Position numbers and translations under genes: made by a program. Positions 1 to 12,170 of a stretch of 64,000 nt of DNA are shown piece after piece (position 1 is the stretch's first letter; each line of letters begins with the position of its first letter). Source of the stretch: Raffaelea ambrosiae (taxonomy: Eukaryota > Ascomycota > Sordariomycetes > Ophiostomatales > Ophiostomataceae); the NCBI GenBank assembly GCA_002778195.1, contig PCDI01000005.1, forward strand, positions 1,269,075 to 1,333,074, given 5' to 3'. The notes below the pieces were generated by a model. That model made no database searches. It saw only the letters and a list, made by a program, of their open reading frames with translations, and had not been told where the DNA came from.

Positions 1-2903
1 AGTGCCAGCTTATCGGGCGCGGCATACCGGTATGTATCGAGAACTCTAGTCCCTGTTCCTGGCCTTCTCCGTTCACCACTCCTTCCATCTGCTCTACGCT
101 AACAAGCCAGACATGCATCTTTTGCCCCAACACGGACGGCGCCTTCAAACAAACGAATTCTTCCAAGTGGGCGCATATGCTGTGTGCGATGTGGATACCC
201 GAGACGTCGCTGGGCAATACGACATTCATGGAGCCGGTCATGGACGTGGAGAAGGTGCCCAGGACCCGGTGGAAGCTGACCTGCTACATCTGCCGCCAAA
301 AAATGGGCGCCTGCATACAGTGCGGCAACAAGGCCTGCTACCAGGCCTTTCACGTCACCTGCGCCCGCCGTGCCCACCTCTACCTCAAAATGAAGAACAG
401 CCAGGGCGCCCTGGCCGTGCTCGACAACAGCATGATTCTGAAGGCGTTCTGCGACCGGCACTGCCCACCCGACTACGCCAAGGAGCACAACGTGCACCAA
501 TCCACCAAGGATGCCAAACGGTTCTACAAGCGCACCATGCGTGGACGCATGTGGGCCGACAGCCGGGCGTCGGCCTTGCAAATGGCCGCGTCCCGGCGCC
601 ATGCTCTGACTGACAACCCGGCCGAAGCCTCCCAGATGGCCGGGGTGCATCTGAACGCGATCATGGCAGGTGGTGCAGCGGTTTCTGCTGCCGCTTCTGC
701 AGCCGCGGCCGCAGCAGCATGTGGGGCCGGAGGAAGTGCTTTTGATTCTTCTAGCGTGGTGGTGGGAGCAGCAGCAGCAGCTGCTGCTGCTGGTGCTGGC
801 ATTGGTGCTGGGGATTACAAAAAAGGTGGTGCTGGTGCTGGTGCTGGTGCTGGTTCTGGTGCAGGCCAACAGCCGCCCAAGCCCATGTGGAAGCTGCCTT
901 CAGGCGCGCCCGTCATCCCCCAGGCTGTGTTCGACATTGTCGAGACGGCGTTGCAGCGCTTCATGCTGCGGCGGCGGCGCGAGTTCGTGTCCGAGGCCTG
1001 CCGGTACTGGACGCTTAAGCGCGAGGCACGGCGCGGTGCGGCGCTGCTCAAGCGCCTGCAGTTGCAGATGGAGACGTTTACGTCCATGGAGCTGACGCGG
1101 CGCAACTTTGCCACCATGGGGCCGTCAGGCCAGGCGAGACTGGAGCGCCGCATCGCGTTTGCCCAGTCGCTCATCCAGGACCTGGAGCAGTTGCGGACGC
1201 TCGCCAACGAGGTGGTGCAGCGCGAGCAAGAGAAGCTCGAGGCGGCCGAGCTGGAGCAGGACTTTGTCAACACCTGCTACTTCCCCGTTTACCAGCTTCT
1301 GGCTCCTGTTGTGGAGAAGGCCAGCACGTACGATAAGAACGTCTTTCGGAGCGGCCTGATGGCACTGCAGAGCAAACTCGACGAGCGCTACTACACCAAC
1401 ACGCTCAGCTTCGTGCACGATCTCTGCGACATTTTCCACAAGACCATCAACCAAGAGCCAGAAGCCGCTCAGGCGGATGCTGCGACGGCATCTTCTGCGG
1501 AGGCTGCAGGCAAGGGAGGAGGAGGAGCGGCGGTGGCGCCCGCACCAGCATCCAAAGCCAGCGGTCCCAGCGCATACGCCGAACCGCGGGACCGCAAACG
1601 GCTGGGCAAACGGATTCTGCGATCGATCCAGCCCATGCTGGAGAAGGCGATCCGGGCCGAGGCGGACATTACCCACGTTCCGGTGCAGAGCCTCTTGAAG
1701 GAGCTTGAAGAGCTGCTGGAGGCCAGCGTGGAACTGCAGCAGACGTCCATCACGGTGTCTCAAGCTGCCTCAACACGCGGTGGCAGTGTTGCGCAGAGCA
1801 CCATCACTGAGGATGTTGCCATGGTGGACGTGGGCTCGGCCGCCGCCGACGGCGACTATGCCGGCCAGATCGTGGTAGCCAAAGACGGCAGCGATACCAA
1901 CAGCGACACCCAGGGTCTGCAACCCACCGAAAACGGTGCGCCCGCCGAGACGCAAGAGGCAGAAGAGGCTACGACGACCGAGAATGCCATGACCGATGAA
2001 ATGGACCTAGATGCTGAGGGCGAGCCCGATCCCGATGTCGTGGGAACTTCCGCTATGATTACGACACTAGTCAACGGAAACGGCGACGAGACACCGGCCA
2101 ACAACATTGAGGTCCGCACCACGCCATCCTCTACGAACGGACTCGGACTGGCCAACTCGTCTCCCGCGAAGAAGTCGGTCGACAGCGGCGACAGCCGACT
2201 GGGGCTGGTCAATGGAGCATCGCCGGACGCTGGCCTGCCCGACGTGGGCAGCAACGGGTCGGCAGAAAGTGCCGCTGCCGCCCTAGTCCAAGCGAACGGT
2301 CCGCTGACGCCGCCACAGTCGCACAACGGTAGCGTCCCTGGCGGCGGCGGCAGCGGCGGCGGCGGCGTTGGCAGTGGTGGAGGGGTCAGTGGCGGGACGT
2401 CAGCGGCAGAGACAGCTGCACGTCGGCCGACCGACACCCTCAACGAGGGCGGCATGTTGTGGTACCTCAGCGGCTTCCAACTGGAAGGCACCACAGCCGA
2501 GGATGACGACAGCGAGCTCGTGCTGCCCAAGGAGGTGGTTGAGAGGCTCAACAAACAAAAGGCGCTGGAGGAGGTGGCAGAGGTCGCGCGGGCTGGCGGG
2601 GCGGCAGCAGCAGCAACAGCAGTCCAGCCACACATCCATGCGAAACCCGGCAGCAGCGGCAGCGGCAGCAGCAGCAGCAAATCCAAGGCTGGCCAGCGCA
2701 AGTCTGCAAACGCCTCTGCGAGCACCAACTCGTCCCACCGCAAGACCAACACCACCCAACACGGGCAAAACCAGCTGCTGGCGCCGCAGCCGGCACAGCG
2801 GTGGCTCGGCGCGCGCGACGCGGTGCGCAGTCTGAGTGAGGCGCTCACAGATATGGACGACGAAGAGCTCAACGGGCTGGCCTTGGATGTGGGCCAACAG
2901 CAT

Positions 2904-2939
<36 letters not shown>

Positions 2940-3272
2940 AAGAAGGATGGTTCTGGAGGAGGAGGGGGGGGCGGAAGAGGAGGAAGAGGAGGAGACAGCA
3001 CATCGATTACGGCATCGTCTACCACAACAACAGCAGCGACGCCTTCGGTGGAGCTGCGCAGTTCGCGGAAGAGCCGATCAGGAACGGCTGCGGCGGCAGC
3101 AGCGGCAGCAGCGGCGGCAGCGGCTGCCGAGGATACGGTCAAGGTTTCCTCTCCAGCCGCAACGACAACGACGACAACGACAGCAACGACGACAGGGCCG
3201 ACGACGCCAAAACGGCGTAATAATGTGCAGCAGTACCGCAAGGGTATACGGTCGTCTGCGCGGCGGCGGTAA
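1..3272 (+). CDS. nto1: Nto1/BRPF-like PHD-finger protein, 5'-truncated
   Basis: This is the 3' part of a chromatin reader of the Nto1/BRPF family, known as the PHD subunit of the NuA3 histone acetyltransferase complex. Exons are <1-29 and 111-3272, with an intron at 30-110 (gtatgt donor, gctaac branch, ccag acceptor). The join reads CQLIGRGIP-TCIFCPNTDGAFK, the end of the first PHD finger and the zinc knuckle. The extended PHD follows, with WAHMLCAMWIPE, CYICRQKMGACIQC and AFHVTCARRAH. A helical region (about nt 930-1450) contains many charged residues and resembles the middle of fungal Nto1. The C-terminal half is low complexity: Gly, Ala and Thr runs, a CAG-encoded Gln run near 2904-2939, and a basic end. 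The start codon and N-terminal domains lie outside the window. The family call is firm. Complex membership is inferred from the family. Confidence 0.9.
2904..3130 (+). repeat. In-frame CAG (polyGln) and GCG/GCA (polyAla) tracts in nto1
   Basis: About twelve consecutive CAG codons (2904-2939) are followed by a Gly/Arg-rich purine tract and an Ala run near 3088-3130. Both keep the reading frame and are likely length-polymorphic between strains. Confidence 0.8.
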
Positions 3273-4613
3273 AGGGGAAGGGAGCGAACAAGGGAACAAG
3301 CGAGGAGATCTTCGGTAATGGGGACACCGATGTTTTATATATTGTTCTATGTTTTGTAATTTGCGTGTGTGTATGTGTGTGTGTGTGTGTTTGCCGATGT
3401 ACTACCACCATTCTTACTCTTCACAAGGGAGGAAAAGGAACTTGCTATTTAGGGATTACAGAGAGAAAGAGAGGGGGGGTTGGTTTGGGTTGTCTTCTTT
3501 TTTGGGATGCTCTCTTTTTATGTTGTCCATTCTCTTTCTTCCCTTGTTTTCGCCCTCGTCACTTTTGTGCTTACCAGGACTTTCCTTTATTCTTTTATTC
3601 CCCCAGATTTCACTTGCCATTTTTTTTTCTCCAGCTGATTTAACTGATTCCCTCCCTCTAATTTTCTCCGATCTGGAAGAGCGTTTACTCCTTTTTGGGG
3701 CACATAGTTCGTCTTTTTTCTTTCGTTGTTTCTTCATCTTTTGGGGCTGTATTTCAAACTTCTGCTGTCTACGTGGAGGAGGTAAAAGGAGTTGACATTT
3801 ATTCCTGTATCCTAGGTGCGTTGTCTTGTAGGCTCCTCCCGCTGCCTTGATAATGAAAGCCGTGTGAACTCTTTTGTTGGCGATACTCTGGTATTAGTTA
3901 GCTTCTCTAGCTAGATCTCTAGCTACCCCAAGTCCCGTGATCTCCCAGCTTGCCAGCAACCTCCCCTGCACGGCAGTCGACTCTCTCTCTCGTGTAATAC
4001 CCATATATAATTTTGTTGTTCCAAATAAAGCAACCTGTTTTGCGTCACATTCTCTACGTGTCGCTGCCCTTTTTTTTCGTATTTGGTTGGGTGGACCAGT
4101 CCGAGCCTCAGGGGGGAGAGAGGAGGCATGCAACGGCTGGCAGCTGGGCACAGCTCTTTCCGGCTTGTTGGTGGATGGAATCCCGTTGGTCTGGTCCACC
4201 CTTGTCGACGACGATCCTGCGTTTGAGGCACAGAATACTACTACGCACACATACTCTCAGGGCGCCTCCCCTATTTTTATTTTTTTTATATTCTTAGTTT
4301 TTATTTTTTGCCTTGGCTCTTCTCTCTCCACCAGCAGCGTCTACAAGTGTAATTAGTCAGTCTGGCACACGGTATTTCATACGTTGAGGAGAAGCTTTTC
4401 TATGTTTAGCACTCTTTTTTTTTTCAGGAAAAAAAAAAACGAGCTGCCCCAGTTCTCTGAATAATGCCTTGACGACTCTGCCCCAGTGTTCTTTCTCCAT
4501 TTATCATTTCTTTGCCTCTTCGTCTTTGACAGAAGAAGAAAAGGGAGAGAGAATAAAAATAATAATCATATAATAAAAACCCGAAAACCCGGGCGCCGGC
4601 AAACCCACAACCA

Positions 4614-4655
4614 TGCAATGCCTGCATTGCCTGCATTGCCTGCATTGCCTGCATG
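4614..4655. repeat. 9-bp tandem repeat (unit TGCCTGCAT)
   Basis: About four and a half copies of a 9-bp unit lie in non-coding DNA. Confidence 0.85.
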
Positions 4656-5184
4656 TCTGCCGCTATTGCAGGGGACCACTGAGAGAGCGAGCGCAGCCTC
4701 CTGCGCTCTGAGTGGCTGCTCGCCAGCGTTTCAGGGTCGCCTTGACAGGAGGCCCCCAAATCTCTCGACTTTTTTTTTTTCTTTCCTCCTGGGTGCGGGC
4801 GCTTGCACAAATCGATGGCTGCAGGCGTTGATTGGCTGCAAAAAAGTTTTTGTGGCAAGGGAGCTGGTCACTCACTCAGCAAGCCGAGCGAGGAAGGACA
4901 GGTCCCAGGCCAATCGTAGCTTCCAAGTAGGTGAAAGAGAGAGAGAGGGCCGGAAAAAGTGGCCTCGGCGAAAAAGAGAGAGGAGGGGAGCCTCGGAGTT
5001 CACAGTCGGCCCATCCTCTTTCTTTTTTTTTGCTGCGATGCTTACTAGTAGGCGCCAGCTAATGGGCGCCTGTGCTCTCCCTTTCGCTGGTCTGCCTTAC
5101 CGGTCTCTTGATCAGGGAGGGGTCTAAAAGAGCTATTTCCCCACCGTTGCGACCTATTTTGCAGACGTTTTTTTTTTTTTTTTT

Positions 5185-5212
5185 GCCTGCCTGCCTGCCT
5201 GCCTGCCTGCCT
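5185..5212. repeat. GCCT tetranucleotide microsatellite after a T tract
   Basis: A run of T residues (about 5168-5184) is followed directly by roughly seven GCCT units. Confidence 0.85.
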
Positions 5213-6102
5213 ACTTGCTTGTTGTTGTCCTCTCCTGTCACTTTTCTGCACCTGTCAGCGGCCAAAGGATGCCACCCTAAATAAATAAAATAAAAAGCCC
5301 AAGCTGCACTTCCTGGGTCTCGTGGCTGGTATTGGGCTGCGTTGGGATCCTCCGGGAACTCGTAGACGCGACGACTTGGCGATTGATGGCTCTCGAAGCT
5401 GTGCTGTTCGTTACTAATAACTATCCAGTTAGGATGCGGCCATACTGGGACCCTCCCGTCAACTGCCCCTCAACTACCCTGCGCCAAAAGTCCCCTGTAA
5501 AACCAACCCTCCACATCTCTCTCAGCTTCAGCTCCGGCAAGTCCAGACCGCCCGCTAGTCCAGCACAGTAAGAAAAAAAAAAACGTCTAATAGCCGATTG
5601 CGCTGCGGTGCTGCTTGCTGCAACGCTGCAGGACCCCTCCATCGGCGTGGCGGTCGCCCTCGAAGCTGCGGCCTGCTCACTGCCGCGTCCGTCCTGTCCC
5701 TTGCCTCGTAAGATATTTTGCTAGTTAGTTAGTAGGCACAAAGCCAGGCAACAGGCTGATGATGGTCGCCCCTTCTTGGCACGGGTCGTCCATATTGCGG
5801 CCCCGACTTACTATGTAGCTAGAGCTGTGCGCGCGCGCGCCTTCCGTGTGTGTTCTGTGGGTTCTGTGTGTTCGTGTTCTGGGTTCTGGGCTCTGTGCTC
5901 TCTGTGCTCTCTGTGCATTTCCACGGTGCATTCTGCGCATTCTCGAGTTATGTGCCCCTCTGCGGCTTCCGCAAACGCTCTTTCTTGGCTTGGCCTGACC
6001 CAGCTGTCCGCCCTTCGTTCTTTCCTCTTTTGCCTGGCTTATCACCTGGCCAGGTCCCCTTCGTTCCTCCCCCCTCCTCCTCTGGCTCAGCCGCCCCTCT
6101 CT

Positions 6103-6130
6103 CTTCTGGCTCTTCTGGCTCTTCTGGCTG
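6103..6130. repeat. 9-bp tandem repeat (unit CTTCTGGCT)
   Basis: Three adjacent near-identical 9-bp units lie in pyrimidine-rich non-coding DNA. Confidence 0.75.
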
Positions 6131-7798
6131 CGTACCCGTCCCACTCGCTCGCTTTGCACCCCTTCTTTCCCGTGTTGAAACAACAAATCGCTGGCTGACG
6201 CTTTTTTTAGTCCCACTGCATTTTTTCACCCCTTTCCCCCCCCCCCTCCCCTTCTCCTTTGCCTTTCTTACCCTTTCCTCCTTCGCACCTTCCCTCACGC
6301 ATTTCATTTTATTTTTTGCGACGACCGAGACGCTGCACCGAAAAAAAAACACAACAGCAAAATAGGAAAGAACCTCCTTTCTCTCTCTCCCAGCTGCCAA
6401 AGCATAATATACGACGAAAAAAAAGGCGACTTCTTCAAAAAAGCATCGGAAATCGGAAAAGACAAAAAAAATAACGAATTTGACGAACCCCCTCCTCGCA
6501 CCCACCAAAAAGAAGCCACAAAAAAAGAAAGGAAACAGCTTTTCGCTCTTTCTCGCGATCCCGCTCTCCTTCTCTCTCTCTCTTTTGCCCTCCCCCTTGT
6601 TGCCAAAACAAACCCCCCAAAACGCGCCCTCCCCGACGCGCACCTTCTGCGACAATTCGCCCGACCAACAGTCGAGTTCAGGTACGAAAAGGACCCCAAA
6701 AAGAACAAAAGAACAAAAGAACAAAAAGAAAAAGAAAAAGAAAAAAAAGAAAGAGACCCAAGCAGACCAGACTCTGTGTTTTTTGTCGCCCTCTCTTGCC
6801 CCATCACGTCTGCCTCAACTGCCCGCGCTCCTCGCTTCAAACGCCGATCCTCTCCCTGTTGTTCCCGGCTGCCTCTGCCGCCGCGCTTCAACTGCTCCCC
6901 CGTTCCTCTGTTCCTCTCTGCTCCTCCGCTCCCATGCTCCTCTATCGTTCCCTCCATGCTGTCCCCCTGATTTGCCCACGCTGTGTGCTCATGACGTTTC
7001 TGCTGTGCCGACCGGCGATTCTGACGGCCTCTCTAGATTTGCCCGCCCCTCTCCGATATTTTTTTGGCTTATCTCCTCCGCCCTTTTCTTCCCTTTGATC
7101 TCGACAAACAGGACTTGTCCACCCAACGACGACTTCTCGACGACTCGTCCGACTAGGAAGCCCAGAACGAGGATCGAACAGAAAAACACTACCGCGAGAC
7201 AGACACAAAATCTATCTCCGCCCCGATCCGAGCGAACGACGACGACAACGACGACGACGAAAAGAACTCCCTTGACCCAAAAAACGCAAGAGGAGCAAAT
7301 TAAGCCACACAACCCATTTGTCGACTTGTCCTGCCGCCGAACCAAAATAAATTGGACGACGACGCAAGGACTTTCTTCCACCGTCATCGCCCAAATTCTG
7401 ACTGTTGTCGAGTCATCATCCCATTCTTACCGCGACGAGGTCCCAACAACTCCTCCCCCCCCCCCTCTCTCCAAATTGCTCTGCCGCCTCTCGTGTCTTG
7501 CGTCCTCGCAACTGGCCGAGAGCTCATCCCACCTTTTTCAGCCTTCTCTGAGTGATCCAATCGCCGAAGAAGCCGCTGTGCCCACTGCTTGCAAAGTCGA
7601 CAAATCCACCTCGCAGGACGAACCACGACGACGCATCATCCCCCCAAAGCAACCCTAGCTTGCAACCTCTTGACGAACTCCCCAACTGCCCAGTGGAGAG
7701 AAGCCTCACCGATCCACGCACCCATCCTCATCCTGCATTGACGCTCGCTGCCTCTGGCTGCGAATCCCTCGACCCAAGAAAACTGCTCTTTCTCAAAG

Positions 7799-8477
7799 GT
7801 AAGGTGATTTGATAATTTGATTTTTCTATACTGCTTCTTCTGTCCTCCCCCCCTCCCCTTTCCCCGTCCTCCCTCCCCGATCCTCATCGTCCTCCGCGCT
7901 CTGCATTGGCCGCGGCAGCCTTGGAGAGACACAATGCAAAAGAATTCGGGCAGAAATGACAACACAAATGTCTCTGGTTGCCGGGCGGGCAAGCACCAGC
8001 TTTTGCATCACCCTATCACGTCCTCCCTTGATATCTCGTATCGTCTTGGGCTTGGCCACTCCACTCTTTCTGTCTCTCAGAGGCCCGTCCATTACGCGGG
8101 CACAACCCACACACCATCCACATGTCAGGGCGGGTGCGGTTGGCAGGCTCATGCCTCCTGCTCTCCACATCCTTTTTTTTTGTTTTGGCCTTCTCTCCCC
8201 GCCACACCATTCCTTCGTGTCTCGTCCTGCGCACTAGCTGCAAACAATGCGCTGCAAGGTTGCATGGCCGCAAGGCCGCAAACCCTCCTCTGCCTAGACA
8301 TGCGTCTATTGCTTTCGCATTGCTCTCGCGCCGTCCTCTCGCTGCACACAGATTTTGTTTTCTTCTGGGGCTTTCCATCTGCTCACGTCCAGGGCCTCCT
8401 GTTTCCTGGTGGCCTCTGGTGGCCTCTGGTGGCCTCCTTGTTCTCCCCAAGACTCAAGCTAACATGACACCCAACAG
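7799..8477 (+). other. Candidate 5' UTR intron of the PP1 gene
   Basis: A strong donor (gtaaggt at 7799) is matched by a branch-like ctaac at 8459-8463 and an acceptor caacag ending at 8477, 14 nt further on. The interval contains no conserved coding sequence, and the PP1 start codon lies 218 nt downstream. An intron in the leader of PP1 is the simplest reading. It would be confirmed by spliced transcripts. Confidence 0.45.
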
Positions 8478-8695
8478 GAGACAGTGGCATACCGTTCCTC
8501 TGAAGGAGAAATCAAAGGAAGAGCGAGACTCCCGTTTCTCACGCTTTTCTTTTTCTTTGACGCCCACAGATCACAGAGCCGCACAAGCAACAGAGCTCGT
8601 GGTTTGCGGAGATCTAGGCCCCCACAGCAAAAGCGTCATACCATCGCACCACTTGTCGCCCCCACTCAGCGTGCCAAACCCCTCCTCCATCAGAG

Positions 8696-9952
8696 ATGGC
8701 CGACCAACAACACGAGGTCGACCTCGACTCCATCATCGATCGACTGCTTGAGGTCCGCGGCAGCCGTCCCGGCAAGCAAGTCCAGCTGCTGGAAGGCGAG
8801 ATCCGTTTCCTCTGCACCAAGGCTCGCGAGATCTTCATCTCTCAGCCCATCCTGCTCGAGCTAGAAGCCCCAATCAAGGTACGAAATCTTGTTTTCTCAG
8901 ACCCCCCCATTGATCTGTTGCTATCGAGGCTTTCGCTCTCCGACAACCATCAACACACGCACTGTGCTTCATTCGCTAACAATTCGATTACACAGATTTG
9001 CGGTGATATCCACGGCCAATACTATGACCTGCTCCGCCTCTTCGAGTATGGCGGCTTCCCCCCCGAGGCCAACTACCTGTTCCTAGGCGACTACGTCGAT
9101 CGGGGCAAGCAGTCCCTCGAGACCATCTGCCTGCTGCTCGCCTACAAGATCAAGTACCCCGAGAACTTTTTTATCCTGCGCGGCAACCACGAGTGCGCCT
9201 CCATCAACCGTATCTATGGCTTCTACGACGAGTGCAAGCGTCGCTACAACATCAAGCTGTGGAAGACCTTCACCGACTGCTTCAACTGCCTGCCCATTGC
9301 TGCCATCATTGACGAGAAGATCTTCACCATGCACGGTGGCCTGAGCCCCGATCTCAACTCCATGGAACAGATCCGCCGTGTAATGCGCCCCACCGATGTA
9401 TGTGCCGTGCCATCTTACCCGTTTCTCTCATGTCTCAAGCAATTCTTCCTTTACTAACCCCTCCTTGAGATCCCGGATTGCGGCTTGCTTTGCGATCTGT
9501 TATGGTCCGATCCCGACAAGGACATCACCGGGTGGAGCGAGAACGACCGTGGTGTGTCCTTCACTTTTGGCCCGGATGTCGTCTCTAGATTCCTGCAAAA
9601 ACACGACATGGACCTGATCTGCCGTGCCCACCAGGTCGTCGAAGACGGCTACGAATTTTTCTCCAAGCGCCAGCTGGTCACCTTGTTCAGTGCCCCCAAC
9701 TACTGCGGAGAGTTTGACAATGCAGGAGCTATGATGAGCGTCGACGAGAGTCTCCTCTGCTCGTTCCAGGTTCGTCGACCTCTTTTCTTCCTTTGTTCTT
9801 GTTCGTCAGATTTTTACTTGTTTAAAGTGTACGCTAACATATGTGTTCTTCTACCACAGATCCTCAAACCAGCTGAGAAAAAGCAAAAGTACGTCACTAG
9901 CCTCCGCGGCGGGAGATCCGGCACTCCTAGCAAGAGCAATCAGAAGATGTGA
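8696..9952 (+). CDS. glc7: Serine/threonine protein phosphatase PP1 catalytic subunit
   Basis: This is the catalytic subunit of type 1 phosphatase, a metal-dependent PPP-family enzyme that acts in glycogen metabolism, mitosis and many other processes through regulatory partners. Exons are 8696-8878, 8996-9397, 9470-9769 and 9860-9952; all three introns are phase 0 and GT-AG. The model gives 325 residues, the usual PP1 length. The PPP signatures are intact: GDIHGQ, GDYVDRG and RGNHE, which supply metal and phosphate ligands, and the C-terminal SAPNYCGEFDNAGA followed by the family's ILKPAEKK. The start is fixed by the normal PP1 N-terminus and length. The protein is extremely conserved and the call is secure. 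Confidence 0.97.
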
Positions 9953-11365
9953 AAAGAAAAGCAGAAAATTATCCCCGCCCCCCCCCAAACCCACCCAAGC
10001 CGTAGGGGGGGAGGGGGGGGGGGGGGGGGGGGGGAGATAGAAAGAAAAATAGGAAGCTGCAGAAAGAAAGGGGAAAAAAAAAAGCAATTATATTCATACA
10101 GAGTCTCTCGTTTAGGTTCGGCCGCCGATAAATTGCTCGCTCTCTCTTGTCTCCCGTTGCCCGGGCCGCTCCATCCATCAACCATCTATCCTTCCACAAC
10201 CTCTTGCTTCCGACCACAACAAGTGGCACCAGCTAGGTCCGAGACTGCGCGTCCCCCCATCCGCCCTCTTCAGCGCCGTGTTCCCACGTCTCTACCAGAC
10301 GTCGATTCCGACTGCCGCTTCGAATACTACTTATCGGCCTTGCGACATTTGGACGACAGTACGTGGCGCCCGCCTGAGTGCAATCTCGCCCGACGCTTGT
10401 TTGTTACTTTGGGTTGATTTTGTTCTTTGCTCTTCTTGTCTTCTCTCTTCTTTTGCCGTTGTTCGATTCTACTTTCTTTTTTGTGTTTGTACGAATGTGT
10501 GTGACGGGGGGAGCAGGTGCATACGGAAAACCGGGAACTGAAAGGGGTGTTGTTGCTATGGATCCCTTTTCGCAACTCGTTTTTTTTCGTTTCTTTGCCT
10601 CTCGTTCTCTTGTCTTCTTGCTCTTCTTTTACGTCACACTCTTGGAATGGCCTTTTAACTGGTCCTCTTGTCTGCCTCTATGTCAGACTCGCCCGCTCAG
10701 TCCTGTTAATTCGCAAAGGCCACTGGCACAATACGAATGATCATTACCACCTACTTTTTTTCCTTTCTTGTTCTTAGTCAGTCATGACACATGGTCGTGT
10801 ACTGCCTACCTGCACCGTAGACTTGATTTGCCGAAGGTGAACGACCATCATTACTCTCAAGATGTCACCTGGAATGTAGGCTTCGGTTCACCAGCCATAT
10901 CCCCGGCCATAAGCCAGCCTTGTCTACCATTGCCTGTGTTTTGAGTTGTAAGCTAAGCTTGTGTATACAAGGGGTAGCAATATACCGATATAACTGCATT
11001 CCAAGCTTTGTTTTCCACTTTACAGAAAAATATTCACTTTGGTGCGGCAACGTGCCGTCTTTACACTCCAGACAAGATATGGTGGGGTTATTCTCTATGG
11101 CGACGAGTCAGATGCTAGTGGTAAATGCTCTGAATAGAATTCCACACACAGAAGGCATTCCGGCACCATGGTGGCTAACGGTATCGTGGGGAGGGGGCGG
11201 CGGTTTATTTGATCCATTCAATGTCTTGCAATGGTGGATAAAACAAAACAAGGGGGGAAAAATCCATTCGGCTGCTCATTTCTCGCGTTTCTGGACTTCG
11301 TCGGAGCGTGGGGGTTTTTTATTATCCTTTTTTCTCTTTCTCCAATGTCTCACCCGCTCCATCCA
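9953..11365. other. Intergenic region between convergent glc7 and SelW-like gene
   Basis: It holds the glc7 3' UTR, including the G-rich tract, then T-rich non-coding DNA. Open frames here (for example 10920-11786 +) lack family motifs, and part of that one is antisense to the SelW-like gene. No supported gene was found. Confidence 0.5.
9973..10034 (+). repeat. C-run / G-run pair in the PP1 3' UTR
   Basis: A C-rich stretch (9973-9986) is followed within 20 nt by an almost pure G run (10005-10034). The two could fold into a GC hairpin in the mRNA, or the G run could form a quadruplex. Confidence 0.7.
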
Positions 11366-12170
11366 TCACTGGCAGTCTTCACATACTGGCACGGCCGCCG
11401 CCGCTGCCGTAGTGTCGTCCTCCTCTGTTGTGGACTTGGTTTCCCTGGGGGCTGCAGGCTCTGCCGCCGTTGCCGCTGATGCCGACTTTCCCGCTGCTCC
11501 CCGATCCACATGCCCCAGGTCCCGTCCGGGGGCAATCACGTCCCGCACCCGCCGCTTCAGCTCCTTGGTCTCGGGAAACCCCTTGTCGACGGCACGGTCC
11601 CAGAGGAGTTTTGGCCCGGGCAGGGCTTGCCACGTGGCTGTTTCCGTGGCTGTCTCTCCGGCTGTCTCTGCGGCTGTTTCTCCTGCTGTCTGGATGGTCA
11701 CTTTGAAGACGCCTCCGGTGGCGGGCTGCAGGGCCACCTCGCCCAGGGAAGGACCAAACGTGGACAGCAGTTCTTGGGCATACTAGGAGGACGAGTGAGT
11801 GAGTCACAGCACACGAAGAGACAAAGAAAACAAGGCTTCAAGGCTTCCAGGGTTTCAAGTTTCCGAGACTTCAAGCCGAGAAGGGAACATGGAAAAAAAA
11901 GTGACTCACGTAGGCGGCTCGAAGCATCCATCGGCACTGGAACACGGGAGGGCGTTAGTATACTCGTATGACGGCTTGTAGTTTGTAGTCAGGACAAGAG
12001 ATAAAGAGGGCGATTAAGCTCTGTACGCAACACACACACACACACACCTGAGTACAAAACTGGATGGCGACACGGGGCAGCTTGACCGGCAGAGAAGGAG
12101 GAGGAGGAGGAGGAGCTTCCGCACCACCGGCCGGCTCGGCAGCCGATGCCGGTGTTGGGACTGCGGCCAT
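11366..12170 (-). CDS. SelW/Rdx-family thioredoxin-like protein
   Basis: This small redox-fold protein belongs to the Rdx family (SelW/SelT/SelH-like). The exact function of fungal members is unknown. Exons on the minus strand are 12170-12048, 11936-11910 (a 27-nt microexon) and 11782-11366, all phase 0 with GT-AG introns, giving 188 residues. The Pro/Ala-rich N-terminus leads into PRVAIQFCTQ, and the microexon adds CRWMLRAAY, so the CxxC active-site motif (CTQC) is created by splicing. Exon 3 gives YAQELLSTFGPSLGEVAL, then LLWDRAVDKGFPETKELK and RDVIAPGRDLGHVDR, the conserved end of fungal Rdx proteins. An Ala/Thr-rich tail follows. The position of selenocysteine in animal homologues is an ordinary Cys here, as expected in fungi. 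Confidence 0.88.

Larger units (their letters stand above)
3273..8695. other. Long intergenic / leader region upstream of the PP1 gene
   Basis: This 5.4 kb has no convincing coding gene. It is rich in pyrimidine tracts, homopolymers and short tandem repeats: GT repeats near 3365-3390, a 9-bp unit at 4614-4655, GCCT units at 5185-5212, a 9-bp unit at 6103-6130 and a 10-bp unit at 8408-8436. Open frames such as the one at 6480-7658 have low-complexity Lys, Ser, Pro and Thr composition, as expected from C/T- and A-rich DNA. The last part looks like a transcribed leader with at least one intron (7799-8477). The rest probably holds the 3' UTR of nto1 and promoter DNA. Confidence 0.5.

Noticed and set aside
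6480..7658. 392-codon plus-strand frame
   Set aside because: Composition is Lys, Pro, Ser and Thr-rich from A- and C/T-rich leader DNA; no domain or conserved block, and internal splice-like sites suggest UTR.
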